DNA from: Butyriboletus loyo
Taxonomy: Eukaryota; Basidiomycota; Agaricomycetes; Boletales; Boletaceae
Length of the DNA stretch: 64,000 nucleotides
Direction: 5' to 3'
Assembly: GCA_038093515.1 (NCBI GenBank)
Contig: JBBPSI010000102.1
Coordinates: 25,202 to 89,201 of the forward strand
Shown: in pieces, positions 46,960-58,630 of the stretch
Layout of the letters: each line of letters starts with the position of its first letter
Numbering within the stretch: the first letter of the stretch is position 1
Made by a program: the position numbers and the translations under genes
Notes under the pieces: generated by a model
Told to the model about the DNA's origin: nothing
Seen by the model: only the letters and a program-made list of their open reading frames with translations
Databases searched by the model: none

Positions 46960-49900
46960 TAGTGGAAGCAATTTCTGATATTACCCTCGAGGTGTACATT
47001 TATTATTAAGAACAGGTGTGCGTGCACATGCTACTAGAACGGGCATTGCGAATTCTCTTCTTCTACATGTGCAAACTCCTCCAACCACTGGTCAAGCAAC
47101 CCGATAAACTCCCTATGACTAACCTTGGTATGATTCAAACCTATTCCCTCACTGGAGCGCCTGCTGTCGATGAACAGTTGCCAGCATTCCACTAAAAGTA
47201 TCTGGATAGCACGTTGTAGCTTCGCATCAGGCCAGTTCTCGGTCATGCATTCCTTCATCTCGTCACTCCGAACGAGCATACGAGCCCCGTCATCCTTGTG
47301 GAGACTTGAGTCCTTCTTGGAAGCAACAAGATCCATGTCTCCCTCCGCCCAAAAGGTGTAGGTCGGCGGCCAGTGCCTCATGTGTGGTAGACGACCAGAT
47401 CCAAGAGGGTGCACAAAGCCTTGTGCATCTGCAGCCAGTAACTCCTCCTTTGGGAGTGGGCCCGCATAACTGAAGAAGAAAAGTAACAAGACATAGAGAA
47501 ATGACTCGATGTCATCATGATACGTATGCTTCCCGCCCCCAAGAACGTTGAAGGACATGTACGGCGTCGTACCCTTTAATGTAATAGTAAAAGCATAAGT
47601 ACGATGCACAAGTGATGAGCGGGTCCGAAATATACGCACTGTCCGAAGGGCTTTCAATGGCTTCGATTCATTGACGGGTATCGGAGAGGATGATTTCACA
47701 AAGCCCTCAAAATCGTCTCTGATGTTGCGCTTTGTGACCTGCGGAGGCTTGTCTTCCGGATCCTGTAACGTGGCCATGTCAAAATCTATCAAGTACCCTC
47801 TTTCTGCTCCAGGGCGCCGTGCGAGAACAATATTGTTCTCGCTAATGTCGCGGTGTAGAATACCAATCTTGGTCAGATATTCGTGGCCTTGAAGGTCAGT
47901 CAGCGAGACCCTCCATGAAGTGGGTGGATGAAACATACCGAGCAGTGCACCGCTCAACCCTCTCACAAAATCATGAACATCCCAGAAATATTTCACTGGC
48001 CGTTTGAGCTCAGAGACGCTGATAGTCAGCACTCGATTTTCGACAGGAAATCCCAACAGCTGTTCCTGGCGGAGCCCTCTAATTGCTTCCAGGGTTGTAC
48101 ACGTTTTCCCTTTCCTCGAGGCTTTGAAGGTCCTAGATAAATAAATGTTCAGCGGACTATTTGAGCACAAGAAGTGGAATGGACATACTTGAAAGGCACC
48201 ACGACATTAGGATGTGACTCGTTGTTCCTCAATCTTTCCAAGACTTCATTGTGCTCTTCTTCGCGCTCTAGATCTTGCCAGGACATCTTCAGAGCGAGAA
48301 GCCTTTCTTCATCGACCTCGAACACACAAAATACTGTCGTGCCTCGCCCACGAATGGAGCTAGATGTGAACAGTATTCCCATACACATGTAACCATACAC
48401 CTTGATGGGTACAAACGCCACCCGGTTCACATACCCAATCTTTTGCCGTTTCGACGGGTATGGCTGCTCCTCGTGACGCAAGTGATCCACTTGGTCATAA
48501 CCCCTCTTGCAAGCGGATGAATTGGTAGTACTGGACCCGAGATCAGAAAGGCCGGGACTATTATGGGTATTAGTTGGTCCTCGCGAGCTCGAAGGTAGGG
48601 GACGGTCAGTGAGCTGGTCAGATGAGTCGATTGTCGGTCGGGCGGGTGATGCAGCACCGCCTTCGCGACTGGATGCCACGGCAGGTCCTGCATTAGTCGG
48701 CATTGGACCAGCCACCCTGCAAGATACCTCTGTCTTCTCGAGCATCACGTCGGGGTTTTGCCCCAAATCCTCTCCCTCTGCCAACGCAAGACCAAGCAAG
48801 ATTCGAATGAACTCCATGCACCCACGACCACTCGACAGACTCAGCTCCAGCCGCTCCGTACCACTGCCTTCTCCACGTAGCAGAGCTGCCCGCCCGCTGG
48901 TCACCGTCATTGCTGTTACGAAGTGCACCCACGGTTGTGCCCGCCTGATACCTCTTGCATATCGATGCACCTGTGCGAGGCCCGCCCCAAAATCCGTACT
49001 CTTCGTTTCACCGACGACGCGCGGCGTGGTAAAGTTGACATATCTTTCACCCACGGTCTTCATATCGTCCGAGAATGCTTCGATGGGCAAAACCAAGAAA
49101 TCTGGACGCATGTCTTCGCCATCTGCCTCGTATGGTAACGGGACGGCGTGACGCTTGTCCCTTGGAGCTGCAAAGCGATTGTTCCGACGAGCCTTCGCGT
49201 CAAGCTGAGGTTTCGCACAGTCGAAGGCCTGATCGGTGATCTTGTTGAGGAATCTGACAAGCTCATCTTCCTTGATGGGCTTGACTGGGAAGTCCTTCCA
49301 TCGCCACAAGTATGAATTCTTCCCCTTCCCCTTCCTCTTGTCTTTGCCTTTTGTCTGCTTCTCTCCCTCCTCTGGCGACTCGGTCTCAACTTTACCGGAC
49401 TCAGAGCGACGGCAGGCATGCCGTTTCGCGTCTTCACAGGCTTCGTCGAGAGCGCGCAAGACGCCCTCAGAATCTGAGTCCAGGGCTGCCTTCGGGTTTG
49501 TAGCATCCAGGACTCCGTCGCCCTCGTAAACTTCAACGTCACCGATAGAGACCAATTCTCCCAGAATATACTTGGCCAAGTCGGTTGGCACCAGGTGGCC
49601 AAACATCTGATCTGCTAGGTCATCAGCGGCGAATCGAGCCTCCGCCAGTTCGTGCTGAATAGCCTTGTCGACCGGTCCACGTGTTGCTGGCTGACTAGGG
49701 TGGCGGTTCGAGCCACTTTGCTTGGTGAGGGGTGGTTTTTTGTGCGGCTGGGAATACTTGGGTCTCTTCCATAAGGGCATTGTTTGATATAGTCCATGTT
49801 TCTATTGCACTGTCAACAACGTCAGAAGCGCCGCAACGCCTGCGAGGGTGTGCACCTACAACAAAATCAAAGATCTTGCTGTGCGCTAATTTTTTAGTGA

Positions 49901-50720
49901 TTGAGTCGGTGGCAGACGGAGGAGTGTCAGTGGACATTTTGGCAAGATGGGCGCAGAAAGTGTGTATGTTGAGCGTAGGGAAAGACGAAGTTGAGGGGGA
50001 TGCACCTTACCTATGCATACACAAGACACATCTAAATAAACAGGTTAGACGCGTCGCGGAGCTCTGCTGTGTTCCACAACTAATCGGACCTGATTGTTCC
50101 ACGATGGAATAACAATAACAAAACGGTTTCAAATGTGGCTTCCTGTGGGTCCGTGGACAGCCCAAATCTTCCGTGGCCCCGAACTTTAGCCTGGACTCGG
50201 GAAGTGGAGGAGCGCCCAGACCCACGTTGAACGAGCGAATCAGGTCCTCCCTGGTTCCAGATGAGGATTACAATTCCCTGTGTCAGCACCAAATTATTAT
50301 CTCGTGCCAGACCTTGATTTACGGTGAACGCGTTGAAGTGACGCGCGACTAATTTACCTATTCCGCTCTTGTCACGTGAGCTTGAAGCTTAGGTAAACCG
50401 TGGGAACATTTATTCCCCTTCTGTGCTTGCCTTTCGCTGATATTGCCTCGGTTTCCAACATCGTGCATGAGGTAAAATCTTTGGCAGGTAGCATGCGCGT
50501 GATCATCGGGGATATTTGTTCGAGGTAAACGTTGGTCCTCGGACGAGAGCTTTTCAAGGTTAGCAACATCCTGGCAGTAACGTGCATGCCATCCATAGGG
50601 GATTAAATACATTCTCTACCCACTCTGTCAGGAGGTTTCTTGACTGAATTGCTTCGATCTTGCAAGAGGTTTAGACGACTACCAGAGTTTTGGCGTACCT
50701 TGACACTTGCATTCAATGCC
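46960..50720 (-). repeat. right arm of large inverted duplication
   Basis: Reverse-complement counterpart of 27190-30990. It contains FunK1 copy 3 and its upstream region. The distal end reaches into the first codons of the hypothetical gene at 50717. Confidence 0.85.
47034..49937 (-). CDS. FunK1 fungal-type protein kinase copy 3, probable N-terminal frameshift
   Basis: Near-identical to the 896-aa kinase at 28009-30922 and in opposite orientation. The first exon (MSTDTPPS, start 49937) and its phase-0 intron are preserved. In exon 2, however, the sequence CCCCTCACCAAGC has 4 nt fewer than CCCCTCACCCACCAAGC in the other copy, and the frame entered from exon 1 stops about 50 codons later. An internal Met at 49780 opens the correct frame for the rest: RPDF, VVGETK, AQVHRYAR, LLALKMSW, GILHRDISENN, LIDFDMAT, TTPYMS-NVL and DIESFLYVLLLFF are intact to the stop at 47034. 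It could thus give a slightly shorter kinase, or be an early pseudogene. Small differences in the linker and the C-terminal tail (SSEGIG) also separate the copies. Confidence 0.75.
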
Positions 50721-51407
50721 AGACGATGCTTTTAATCACATTCCCAGTTCTTCCGTGACGGAGGACTTGCTCAAGTCAGTACACGAAGAAAAGCCCCCGA
50801 CATACTACGATTTTCGAATCAAGAGATATATGAACGCTGTCGAGGCCGTGCGCTCCAGAGTCCCATTCTCGTCTACTTGGCCACCCATCTCCGTGCCGCT
50901 ATATAGGCAGAAGTTCTTTGCATGGACTCGTAAGTGCTGAACAATATTTCTTGGTAGAGCAGCGGAGGATTACAACTGACAGTGATCTGGCTTTCATCGA
51001 CCTCACATTGGGAAGCAACTCAAGAGGCCAGCCATGCTGCTAACCCAAAAAGAACGTGTCGTGTGATGCATCTCACATTGACCTTACTATGTATGTATCA
51101 TGGGCCATCTCAATCTAAAGTGCCTGAGCCTCGAGACAAGTCTGCGAGCACTGTTGATGCTGCCGATGATCGGGACAATCCAGTTGTCCATCCCATTGAT
51201 GTTAACATCACCTCAGGAGCTGGGCTAGACCTATTGCTGGCAGCGATAGGCAAAAAAAAACACGGATTCGAGACAGAATTCATTCGTAAACTTTATGCAG
51301 GCGCGGCAAGTGACAGGGTGCGTTTGCATCGTCATCATGGATATATCGTCAAATGTGTGGACTCGATTTCGTACGGGAAAAATCCTCAGCAACCAGCAGG
51401 CGCATGA
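50717..51407 (+). CDS. hypothetical two-exon protein
   Basis: ATG 50717 opens MPDDAFNH. A GTAAGT donor after FFAWT and an acceptor at about 50980 (CTGACAG) join in phase to LIWLSSTSHW, and the frame stays open to the stop at 51405-51407, giving about 210 residues. The sequence is polar with a short hydrophobic patch (LTLTLLCMY) and no motif I recognise. It starts where the inverted-duplication arm ends and lies 420 bp upstream of the second helicase on the same strand. It may be a chance ORF. Confidence 0.35.
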
Positions 51408-51827
51408 TGGATATCTTACAAATGTTTGTTCTAGTCAAATGTTGGTACAACTTCTCGAGTGGTAGACCTGGCACATCGTTGCGTGGGTGTGAGCTGACAT
51501 GAGAGGTAGCGTGTTTTATTCCACTCCAATGTCATTAGGGTTACAGTTGACTGCGTATTCAATGAATATGTTATTTAAGTTACTTTAATCAATGCCTAGC
51601 AACCCGTGGGGGGACCTGTTCATAGCCTCGCCAGCTGGCACCGCGAAATTTTATATATTATACTTACTAATTCAGTGAACACTATGAATCACGATCACTT
51701 CACCGAGCACAAGCCAGTAAAGTTTGACCCACGTACCAATGACTCTTCACTTCTCTAATTCGATGCCGTGTGAACTTCTCTTCTGCCAACATCCTCGTGC
51801 CCTGGTACTCGCTCGACCAAGCCTTAC
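51408..51827. promoter_or_regulatory. promoter region of the second helicase gene
   Basis: AT-rich patches (TTTTATATATTATAC at about 51650) but no defined site. No gene. Confidence 0.35.
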
Positions 51828-54800
51828 ATGAATCCTGCTCTTTTGAATTCTAGCCGTGCTCCTAGGCTGAAAAAACGATTCCTCGATGTCCTATCTGGGA
51901 CAGTCAAACTTGATCCCCGTGGCGCCACTCTTTTCCTAGAGGGACTCTGCGTTCAGGATGACCCAGTGGTATGCTTGAATGCAATTGCTGGGAGTGCTCA
52001 CGGGCTGTCTTCAGTCCAGTCCGCAATGCGCTCCGACTTGTCCGTCGAATTCGTGGGTGGATTGGGTTCCACTGTCCTGGAGTATCTCCTTAGAACCTCC
52101 GATGTAGGTGGCGAGACCCTGGACAATATCTTGTTCCATGTGGTAGAGCCACCAATCTTCTGGGATGTCTTTGTTCGCATGTTCCAACAAGGCGCGTTGA
52201 GCGAGGACGCTCAATTGGTCTTCGCTAGATTGCTCTCCCGACTCCTGACTTTACAAAACCAGGACGCCACTCCTTATCGAGACATTGCAGCTCAACCCTT
52301 CGTCCACGATAGCCTCATAGCGTCGTCCAACCACGAAATCAGAGAGACCGGACATCTCATCAAACACATTCTCTCTAGCCCCACTTCGGTGACTGCGTCT
52401 TGCGTCCTCTTTGGGCGTGGTGGACGCCATGATAACGACTTTGCCGACTATCGCGACATTGCTATCCTCCCCACAGTCGACGAAATATTGTGTCAAAAGC
52501 CACCCTTCCTCCACCCAGCGTTCCATGATGAGCTGAGCGCATCAGAAACTCCGGTGGAGGATTACTTGGATAATACTTTTCGGATGCTCCGCGAGGACAT
52601 GCTCTTCGACATCCGCGAGGAGCTACAAGCTACTTTACAAAAGCAGGGAAAGCATGGTGGTCCTCGTTTCACTAGCAACGTGTCTATGATCGGTCTTTAT
52701 ACCGGTATGAATAACCGGAAGACTCGCTGGGGCGTCAAGCTGCAATGCAGTACCGACCTCAAGCAGCTCAATAACATGAAGGACGAGCAGGCTCGGGTAA
52801 AGTTCCTTACCCGGGATCCTCGTGGTTCGAAGATTTTGAGGCATCAGTCTCTTGCTTGCCTCGCTATCGGACAAGATGTCATCAGTTTTGGGACAGTAGA
52901 CCGCGTGGAGGAACTTCTAGCCTGCAAACCTCCAGTAATAGTCCTCCAGCTGGATGGCGCTGTCAATATAAGAAAGGCCCTCACATCTCTTTGCACCGCC
53001 AAGAACGTGCGACTCATTCAAATCGACGCTACTACATTTTCCTTCGAGCCAGTGCTCACTGCACTAAAAAAGATGGACTCTGTTCCGCTCGCCGAGGAGA
53101 TTCTATTTTGGAAAACAGGGACACCCGTCACCGCCGTGCAGAACACAGCAGCTCTGTCGCACATTGCCGATGCGGTTGACTCAGATCTTTCCGTTGACCT
53201 ACGCAGCCTATTGGACCTCCCTACATCTATCCGACTAGATAAGTCTCAGGCGAGGTCTCTGATTGCAGGCCTTACGAAACGTGTGTCGTTGGTCCAGGGA
53301 CCCCCAGGTGGGCATTGTCGTCTTTTCGTTTAATACCATCTCACTGTTCGCGCAGGAACCGGGAAGTCTTTCATAGGGACTATTCTTGCGAAAGCAATTC
53401 ACGACAAGACTTCTCAAACCATCCTTGTCGTTTGCTATACCAATCATGCGCTGGACCAGTTCCTCGGAGACCTTCTCAAGTATAATATTCCTCAGGCATC
53501 CATAGTGCGCCTTGGCGGCCGTCCAAACGAGTCGATGGCGCATCTCTCCCTCCACAAGCAACCCCGCGGACGATTTCACTATAACTGGGGTAGCATCAAT
53601 GAACTCAAGTCGGATGCGTCAAGTCGCGAAGAAGAGGTTAAAACCCACTTTGACGAACTGTTATCCGACCACGAGAGGACCCTGATAAACCATCTAAAGC
53701 TAGAACGCCACGAATTCTCCGAGGCATTCTACGTGCCACCTGAGGACGAGGATGGGATGACACGTGTCGGGCAGAATGGTCAAGCTATCGACGAGGGGTA
53801 TCTCTTCTCGCGTTGGACGCGAGGTCTAGACGCTGGAGTGTTGAGTGGCGAGCCTCATGTCCGAGCGTCAGCTCGGATCTGGGGTATGGGCCACTCGGCC
53901 CGCCAGCAGCTGCTAGCAACGTGGCGGCACGAAGTCATTGCTGAGGCCACAGAGTCGATATGCAAGATTGGCCACAAGTACAACGAATTACAGGGGGTTA
54001 TCAAGGAAGAGTTTGGGAAGCCAACCGTGGCAATCTTGCAGCAGAAGAGGATCATCGCTTGTACGACCACAGGGGCAGCCATCTACGCTGATGCGATCAA
54101 GGAGGTTGGTCCTCAATGTCTCTTAGTGGAAGAAGCAGGAGAGATTCTCGAAAGTCACATGTTGACTGCGTTGTCGAACAAGGTCAATCAGATGATTCTT
54201 ATCGGTGACCACAAGTATGTCTGCGACGTTATCTCGACTATTCGTTGCTGATGGTCCTTCCCAGACAATTGCGCCCCAAAGTGAACAACTATCAATTGAC
54301 TGTTGAAAAGGGCGAGGGATTTGACCTGAACCGGTCGCTTTTCGAGCGTCTTGTTCTCAGGGGCTACCCACATGAAATCCTTTTAACGCAACATCGGATG
54401 CGCCCCGAAATCTCTGCATTCGTCCGCGAGCTCACTTACCCAGAACTTATTGATGCTCATTCGACTCATGGACGATCCGATATCCGTGGAATACAATCGA
54501 ACGTTATCTTTGTAGATCATACCCATCCTGAAGACGACAACTCGCTCGTCGGGGACCGTTCAGATGGCGACGCCAAAGCATCAAAGCAAAACACATACGA
54601 GGTCCAGATGGTGCTGAAGATAATACGCTACCTTGTTCAACAGGGGTACAAAAGCGAGGATATTGTCGTTCTTACCCCTTATCTTGGCCAATTGCACCAG
54701 CTACGCGACGCTTTGAAGCGCGATAATGACCTGATCCTCAACGATTTGGATTCGTCGGATCTCGCACGTGCTGGCATAGCCGCTCTTGCACCGCCTGAAC

Positions 54801-56174
54801 TCAAAGCCAAGAAAGGTCGAGTCCATTTGGCTACGATAGGTGAGCAAGATCGTCACGAACACAACTATTTTTTTCACGTCCTGGTATAGATAATTATCAG
54901 GGAGAGGAAAGCGACATTGTGGTCGCAAGCCTCACACGATCAAACAAATCCAACACGATTGGATTCATGGCCGCTCCAGAGCGCCTCAACGTCCTGCTCT
55001 CACGCGCCCGAGATGGCCTGATTTTGATCGGCAACTCCCAAACGTTTTTGCACTCCAAGAAAGGGGGAGCACTCTGGAAACGGTTTTTCACGCTCCTCGA
55101 GAACGGCCAGTACGTTTACCAGGGGTTCCCTGTCAAATGTGAAAGGCATCCAGAGCGTACCGTTCTGCTCAAGAATGCAATCGATTTCAATAATCACTGT
55201 CCGGATGGTGGATGCACGGAACCATGGTGAGTTATTCACATCCTCTGAACCCTCGCGTGACCTGACGTTGTCTTTGTCTTTGCAAAAGCGGATTCATGCT
55301 CGCTTGTGGACATGCATGCCTGATGAAGTGCCACCGTCCTCGGTCGTCGGCGCTACATGACCCACATGACGCGTCGCAATGTAAATACAAGATGAGCGAC
55401 AAGTGTCCAGCGGGTTGTCACACACTCACTTGGGAGGGCTGCGGTCACCGGCCTGCTCGTTGCTCGGCCTGTGCTAAGGAGGCTGAGCGTCTTGAGGAGA
55501 TCGCTCGGCAGGAGCGTGAGGCGCAGAAAAGACGAGAGGAAGCTGAGGCTGAGCATCATCGTCACATGGCCGAACTGGACGCTAAGCTGGAAGCAGAGAA
55601 GGCCGCCGAGGAACAACGCAGGCTCCAGGAAGAATACGAAGCAAGTCGGCGGGAAGAACGGAGAAGGCAAGAGGAAGAAGAGCGCCAGAGACAGGAAGAA
55701 GAGAGGCAGAAGCGAGAGGAACAACGCAGGCTCCGGGAAGAACACGAGGCGCGTCTGCAGGAGTGGAGAAGGCAAGATGAAGAAGAGCGCAAGAGACGAG
55801 AGGGGGAAAATAGGAAACAAGAGGAATATCACAGACTCCAGGAAGATCGTAAGGCGCGTCGGGAAGAGTGGAGAAGGCAAGAGGAACAAGAGCGCAAGAG
55901 ACAGGAAGAGGAACAACGTAGTCTCCTGGAAGGATATGAGGCGCGTGTGTGGGAGTGGAGCAAGCAAGAAGAAGAGCGCAAGAGGCAAGAGGGAGAAAAT
56001 AAGAAACGAGAGGAACATCGGGAAGAACGTAAGGTGCGTCTGCGGGAAGAGTGGAGAAGGCAAGAGGAACAAGAGCGCAAGAGACTGGAAGAAGAAAGGG
56101 AGAGACGAGAGCAACGTGCTGCAGCAGCTGCTCGTGCCAGGGAGTCCGAAAGTTCAAGCTGCACTATTCAGTAA
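51828..56174 (+). CDS. SF1 helicase (ZNFX1/Upf1-like) with repetitive coiled-coil tail (1,378 aa)
   Basis: Five exons: 51828-53307, 53356-54214, 54265-54839, 54890-55226, 55289-56174; 4,137 nt, 1,378 aa, in frame. It is paralogous to residues 1-1150 of the gene at 38809-46430: same N-terminal domain (ILPTVDEIL, DNTFRMLREDM), same intron positions and an exon of identical length (337 nt). Helicase motifs are GPPGTGKS at the first splice junction, LLVEEAGEILESH, GDHKQLRPKVN, TQHRMRPEIS, DNYQGEESD and ERLNVLLSRARDGL. A Cys/His-rich NFX1-like segment (CGFMLACGHACLMKCH, KCPAGCH, CGHRPARCSAC) follows. From there the two genes part. Here there are no AAA+ modules but about 230 residues of Arg/Glu/Gln-rich coiled coil in roughly 36-residue repeats (RRQEEE, EHEAR-QEWRR), ending in a Ser/Cys tip. 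Confidence 0.88.
55590..56110 (+). repeat. tandem coding repeats in the coiled-coil tail
   Basis: About five degenerate units of roughly 105 bp, each with CAACGCAGGCTCC-like and GAGTGGAGAAGGCAAGAGGAA-like blocks. The same composition keeps the opposite strand open for over 700 bp, which explains the long antisense ORFs. Confidence 0.7.
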
Positions 56175-57110
56175 TCGCGATTGCAATCAACTTGTCTCGA
56201 AGGGACGACATCGAGAAGGTGTGGAGATATCCATCATAGCTTCTGTAAGTAGAGTCCAAGCGACACTGCGAGACGGTTTGAGGTTTCAGAAATATATATC
56301 ACCTTAGCTACGCCATACCCGTATCTTTCAAGGGTGTACGTGAGCAGATGAGTACGACAGGAAGGAGGCAGCGCAGTGCATGCGATCACATGTAATGCAC
56401 TCACACCTTTGATAACATAAGAAAAGTGCGCAAGAGTGACATCATAATGCACGAACAGCGCACATTGTGCCGTCGCTCGTGCACCATTCATTGAGATGTG
56501 AGTAGTGAGAATGAGGGCGAGAGGGTGAAGGCGGGGGTAGCGTGCATTGTGCAGAGGCCCCTGCACCCACTCTTGAGATATGGGGATGACGATTATGGCG
56601 GTTGGAGGGTGAGAGTGATGCACATTGCAATCGCTCATCCATACTCTTTGAGGTGTGGGGGTGGTGAGGACGAGGATGAGGACGATATGCATTGCGCAAG
56701 GGTGTAAACGCGGGTGTATAAGGGTGAGAACACGAGCGCGTTGCGCAGTTGCTCGTGTACGCTGAGATACGAGCGACGCGAGGGATGGGGCCGACGGGCA
56801 TTCTGCAGAGGTAACAACGGCGCGTCTGCACGCGACCTGTGGCAGATGGGATGAGATGATGGTACATTGATGAGGTGCGCAGACACGAACGTGAGCATGA
56901 AGACATACACATGACTGGCGTGATGCGAATGGTATGCTCGCATTCGCGACAGGTCGCCAGCTGGGTGAGGTGACGGTGCAGCGCCGAGGCGCGCAGACGC
57001 GAACGTGAACGTGGAAATACGTCCACCTTCATGTTTGCACACGACGGGTCGACGGTCGCTAGCGGGGTCGAGCAGCAAAATGTGCAAACACAAACATGAG
57101 CGCATTTTCA
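56175..57110. repeat. degenerate minisatellite region
   Basis: From about 56490 to 56730, loosely repeated 70-80 bp units share TTGAGATATGGGG / TTTGAGGTGTGGGG starts, a GAT/GAG-rich core and TGCATTGTGCA / TGCATTGCGCA ends. Weaker echoes run on to about 57010 (GATGAGATGATGG, GAGGTGCGCAGACACGAACG twice). I see no convincing gene on either strand. Confidence 0.5.
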
Positions 57111-57240
57111 CTAGTGATGGATGCGTCCAGTTCTGAACGTCGGTTCGAACCGGACTTCTCCTGAACTGAACGTCAGGTTCGGTTCAGCATTCAGTGGTGG
57201 TGCTGAACTGAACCAAATGTTCAGTTCTGAACTTCATCAC
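57111..57240. repeat. GAACTGAAC palindromic repeats, hAT-like end
   Basis: Clustered GTTCAGTTC / GAACTGAAC / GGTTCGAACC palindromes between CTAGTGATGGATG on the left and CTTCATCACA on the right. This composition is common at ends of hAT-type transposons or their MITEs. I found no transposase and no clear target-site duplication. Confidence 0.4.
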
Positions 57241-57738
57241 AAAAAAGGCGGATTTCTGACGTTGTGTGACATCACAAAAATTGCAAAATTAATATAAGAC
57301 CAAACAGACGAGGGGGTTCACAAACAGGGCAATATTATGTCATCTGTAACAACATCCTTGTGATAGATGGTAGTGACAACACTCTCATCCAAAGTATCAT
57401 GGTGACATGAGTGTGTATATGGGAATATAATCTATAATGCACCATATCCTTCACAAGCATAAACATTGTCATCCAATTCTTCATCCTTATTGGAAATGAT
57501 GCAGTCTGGATCATCTCCATTGTCCCTGTCAGTCTCTGAGTCATTGTCAACTGTACCACCAATGCTGTTGAAACAGCAGTGTTCTATTTCTGTATTTAAC
57601 TTACAGCCACTATGTTTCCAGACTGGTCTTTATGACATCATAGTCTAGACACAGTCTTGCTTGTCATATTACATATAGCTCTACTTATGCTATTGGATGA
57701 TATACTTAGTCTTATCTCTTATTATTGAAAGGGAGACT
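57241..57738. other. AT-rich region, no firm gene
   Basis: Minus strand has an acidic frame (DSETDRDNGDDPDC) that resembles a transposase terminus in composition only. Nothing supported. Confidence 0.3.
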
Positions 57739-57914
57739 GTGAGGAGGTACCAAAGGTACTCACTGATTGATTGTTAGTGGCTTGCTAGTGTGCACATTGC
57801 TGTGTAAGAACAAGATTGATTAGAACTCAGATAAGCTGAGTTCGAAGTACATATATGGTCTGACTACACATGTTATGTAATCAGTATATTATATAATTCT
57901 AATATATGTTCAAC
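57739..57914 (+). repeat. possible solo LTR or LTR remnant (copia-like)
   Basis: Purine-rich GAAAGGGAGAC just upstream, then TGTGAGGAGG to ATGTTCAACA (TG...CA ends). The interior contains TACATATATGG and AT-rich stretches typical of LTRs. No matching target-site duplication was seen. Confidence 0.35.
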
Positions 57915-58203
57915 ACCTGCCTGCTGATACTCGCATACAGCAGGTGTTTTCTCTTGCCAAAAGGCTTGAGATAGTCCCTTTCTGCCAGACGATTGTTATA
58001 ATCATAACATTTATTCATACATTCTGAACTTTGGACTTAGTTGTTTAAGACAACTTTCACTTTCAAAGGTCATGTGACTTAGTGCATGTGATTGTGAGAA
58101 CTTACATGTGATCTCTTGCTGACTAAGCATATGATGTCATGGCCTAGATCAAGCCTAGACTCTATAATGACACGACACATGTATTTAATCTCCATTTGGT
58201 TCT

Positions 58204-58630
58204 TGTTACGGTAGTGGTGTACTTTTTCTCTCCATTACCATTGGGACTACTTCACTCGCCTAGCCTTTTGCTAGTGCCCGTTGAGCGGTATGAACCGCTC
58301 TAGCTTAGTCATCATCTCCCGCGCACGGACGCGCTTTCTTTCATACTCTGGAACATTCTAGAGTGTTTCTTCCACACTGGTACTTTTGCTCTCGCAACTC
58401 GATTAGGGAGCATGGTCTGTGCGCAGACCTCTGTAGTATAAAGACCCAGTCTTTACACCTTGTACTTTATCTAGTTCTACGCAGCTTCCTGCTAGCAATT
58501 AGTATCACTTCCAGACTCTTAGTGTGCGCACTAAGACATAGTCTGAGACCCAGCTCAGAAATGCTCCACGAGTCTCGAGGCCACTCCAGAGTGCCTCCTC
58601 GCTGTTCAATTGTTAGCGCCCAGCGTAACA
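58204..58630 (+). mobile_element. solo LTR with perfect 5-bp target-site duplication
   Basis: 427 bp, from TGTTACGGTAG to AGCGTAACA, with terminal inverted hexamers TGTTAC/GTAACA. It is flanked on both sides by GTTCT (58199-58203 and 58631-58635). It interrupts the LTR of gypsy element 1, as shown by alignment with the uninterrupted LTR of element 2. It belongs to a different LTR family from its host. Confidence 0.85.

Noticed and set aside
48507..49151. 214-codon antisense ORF in FunK1 copy 3 (also present in copy 2)
   Set aside because: It is the shadow of the kinase coding frame; it appears in both copies only because they are near-identical.
55353..56157. Long antisense ORFs (over 190 and 250 codons) opposite the second helicase's tail
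   Set aside because: They mirror the Glu/Arg-rich repeats of the coiled coil; Leu/Phe/Ser-rich translation with no start context or domain.
56234..57111. Minus-strand Cys/His-rich ORFs of 150-196 codons
   Set aside because: Translation of the minisatellite; the repeated peptide pieces follow the DNA repeats and frames shift between units.
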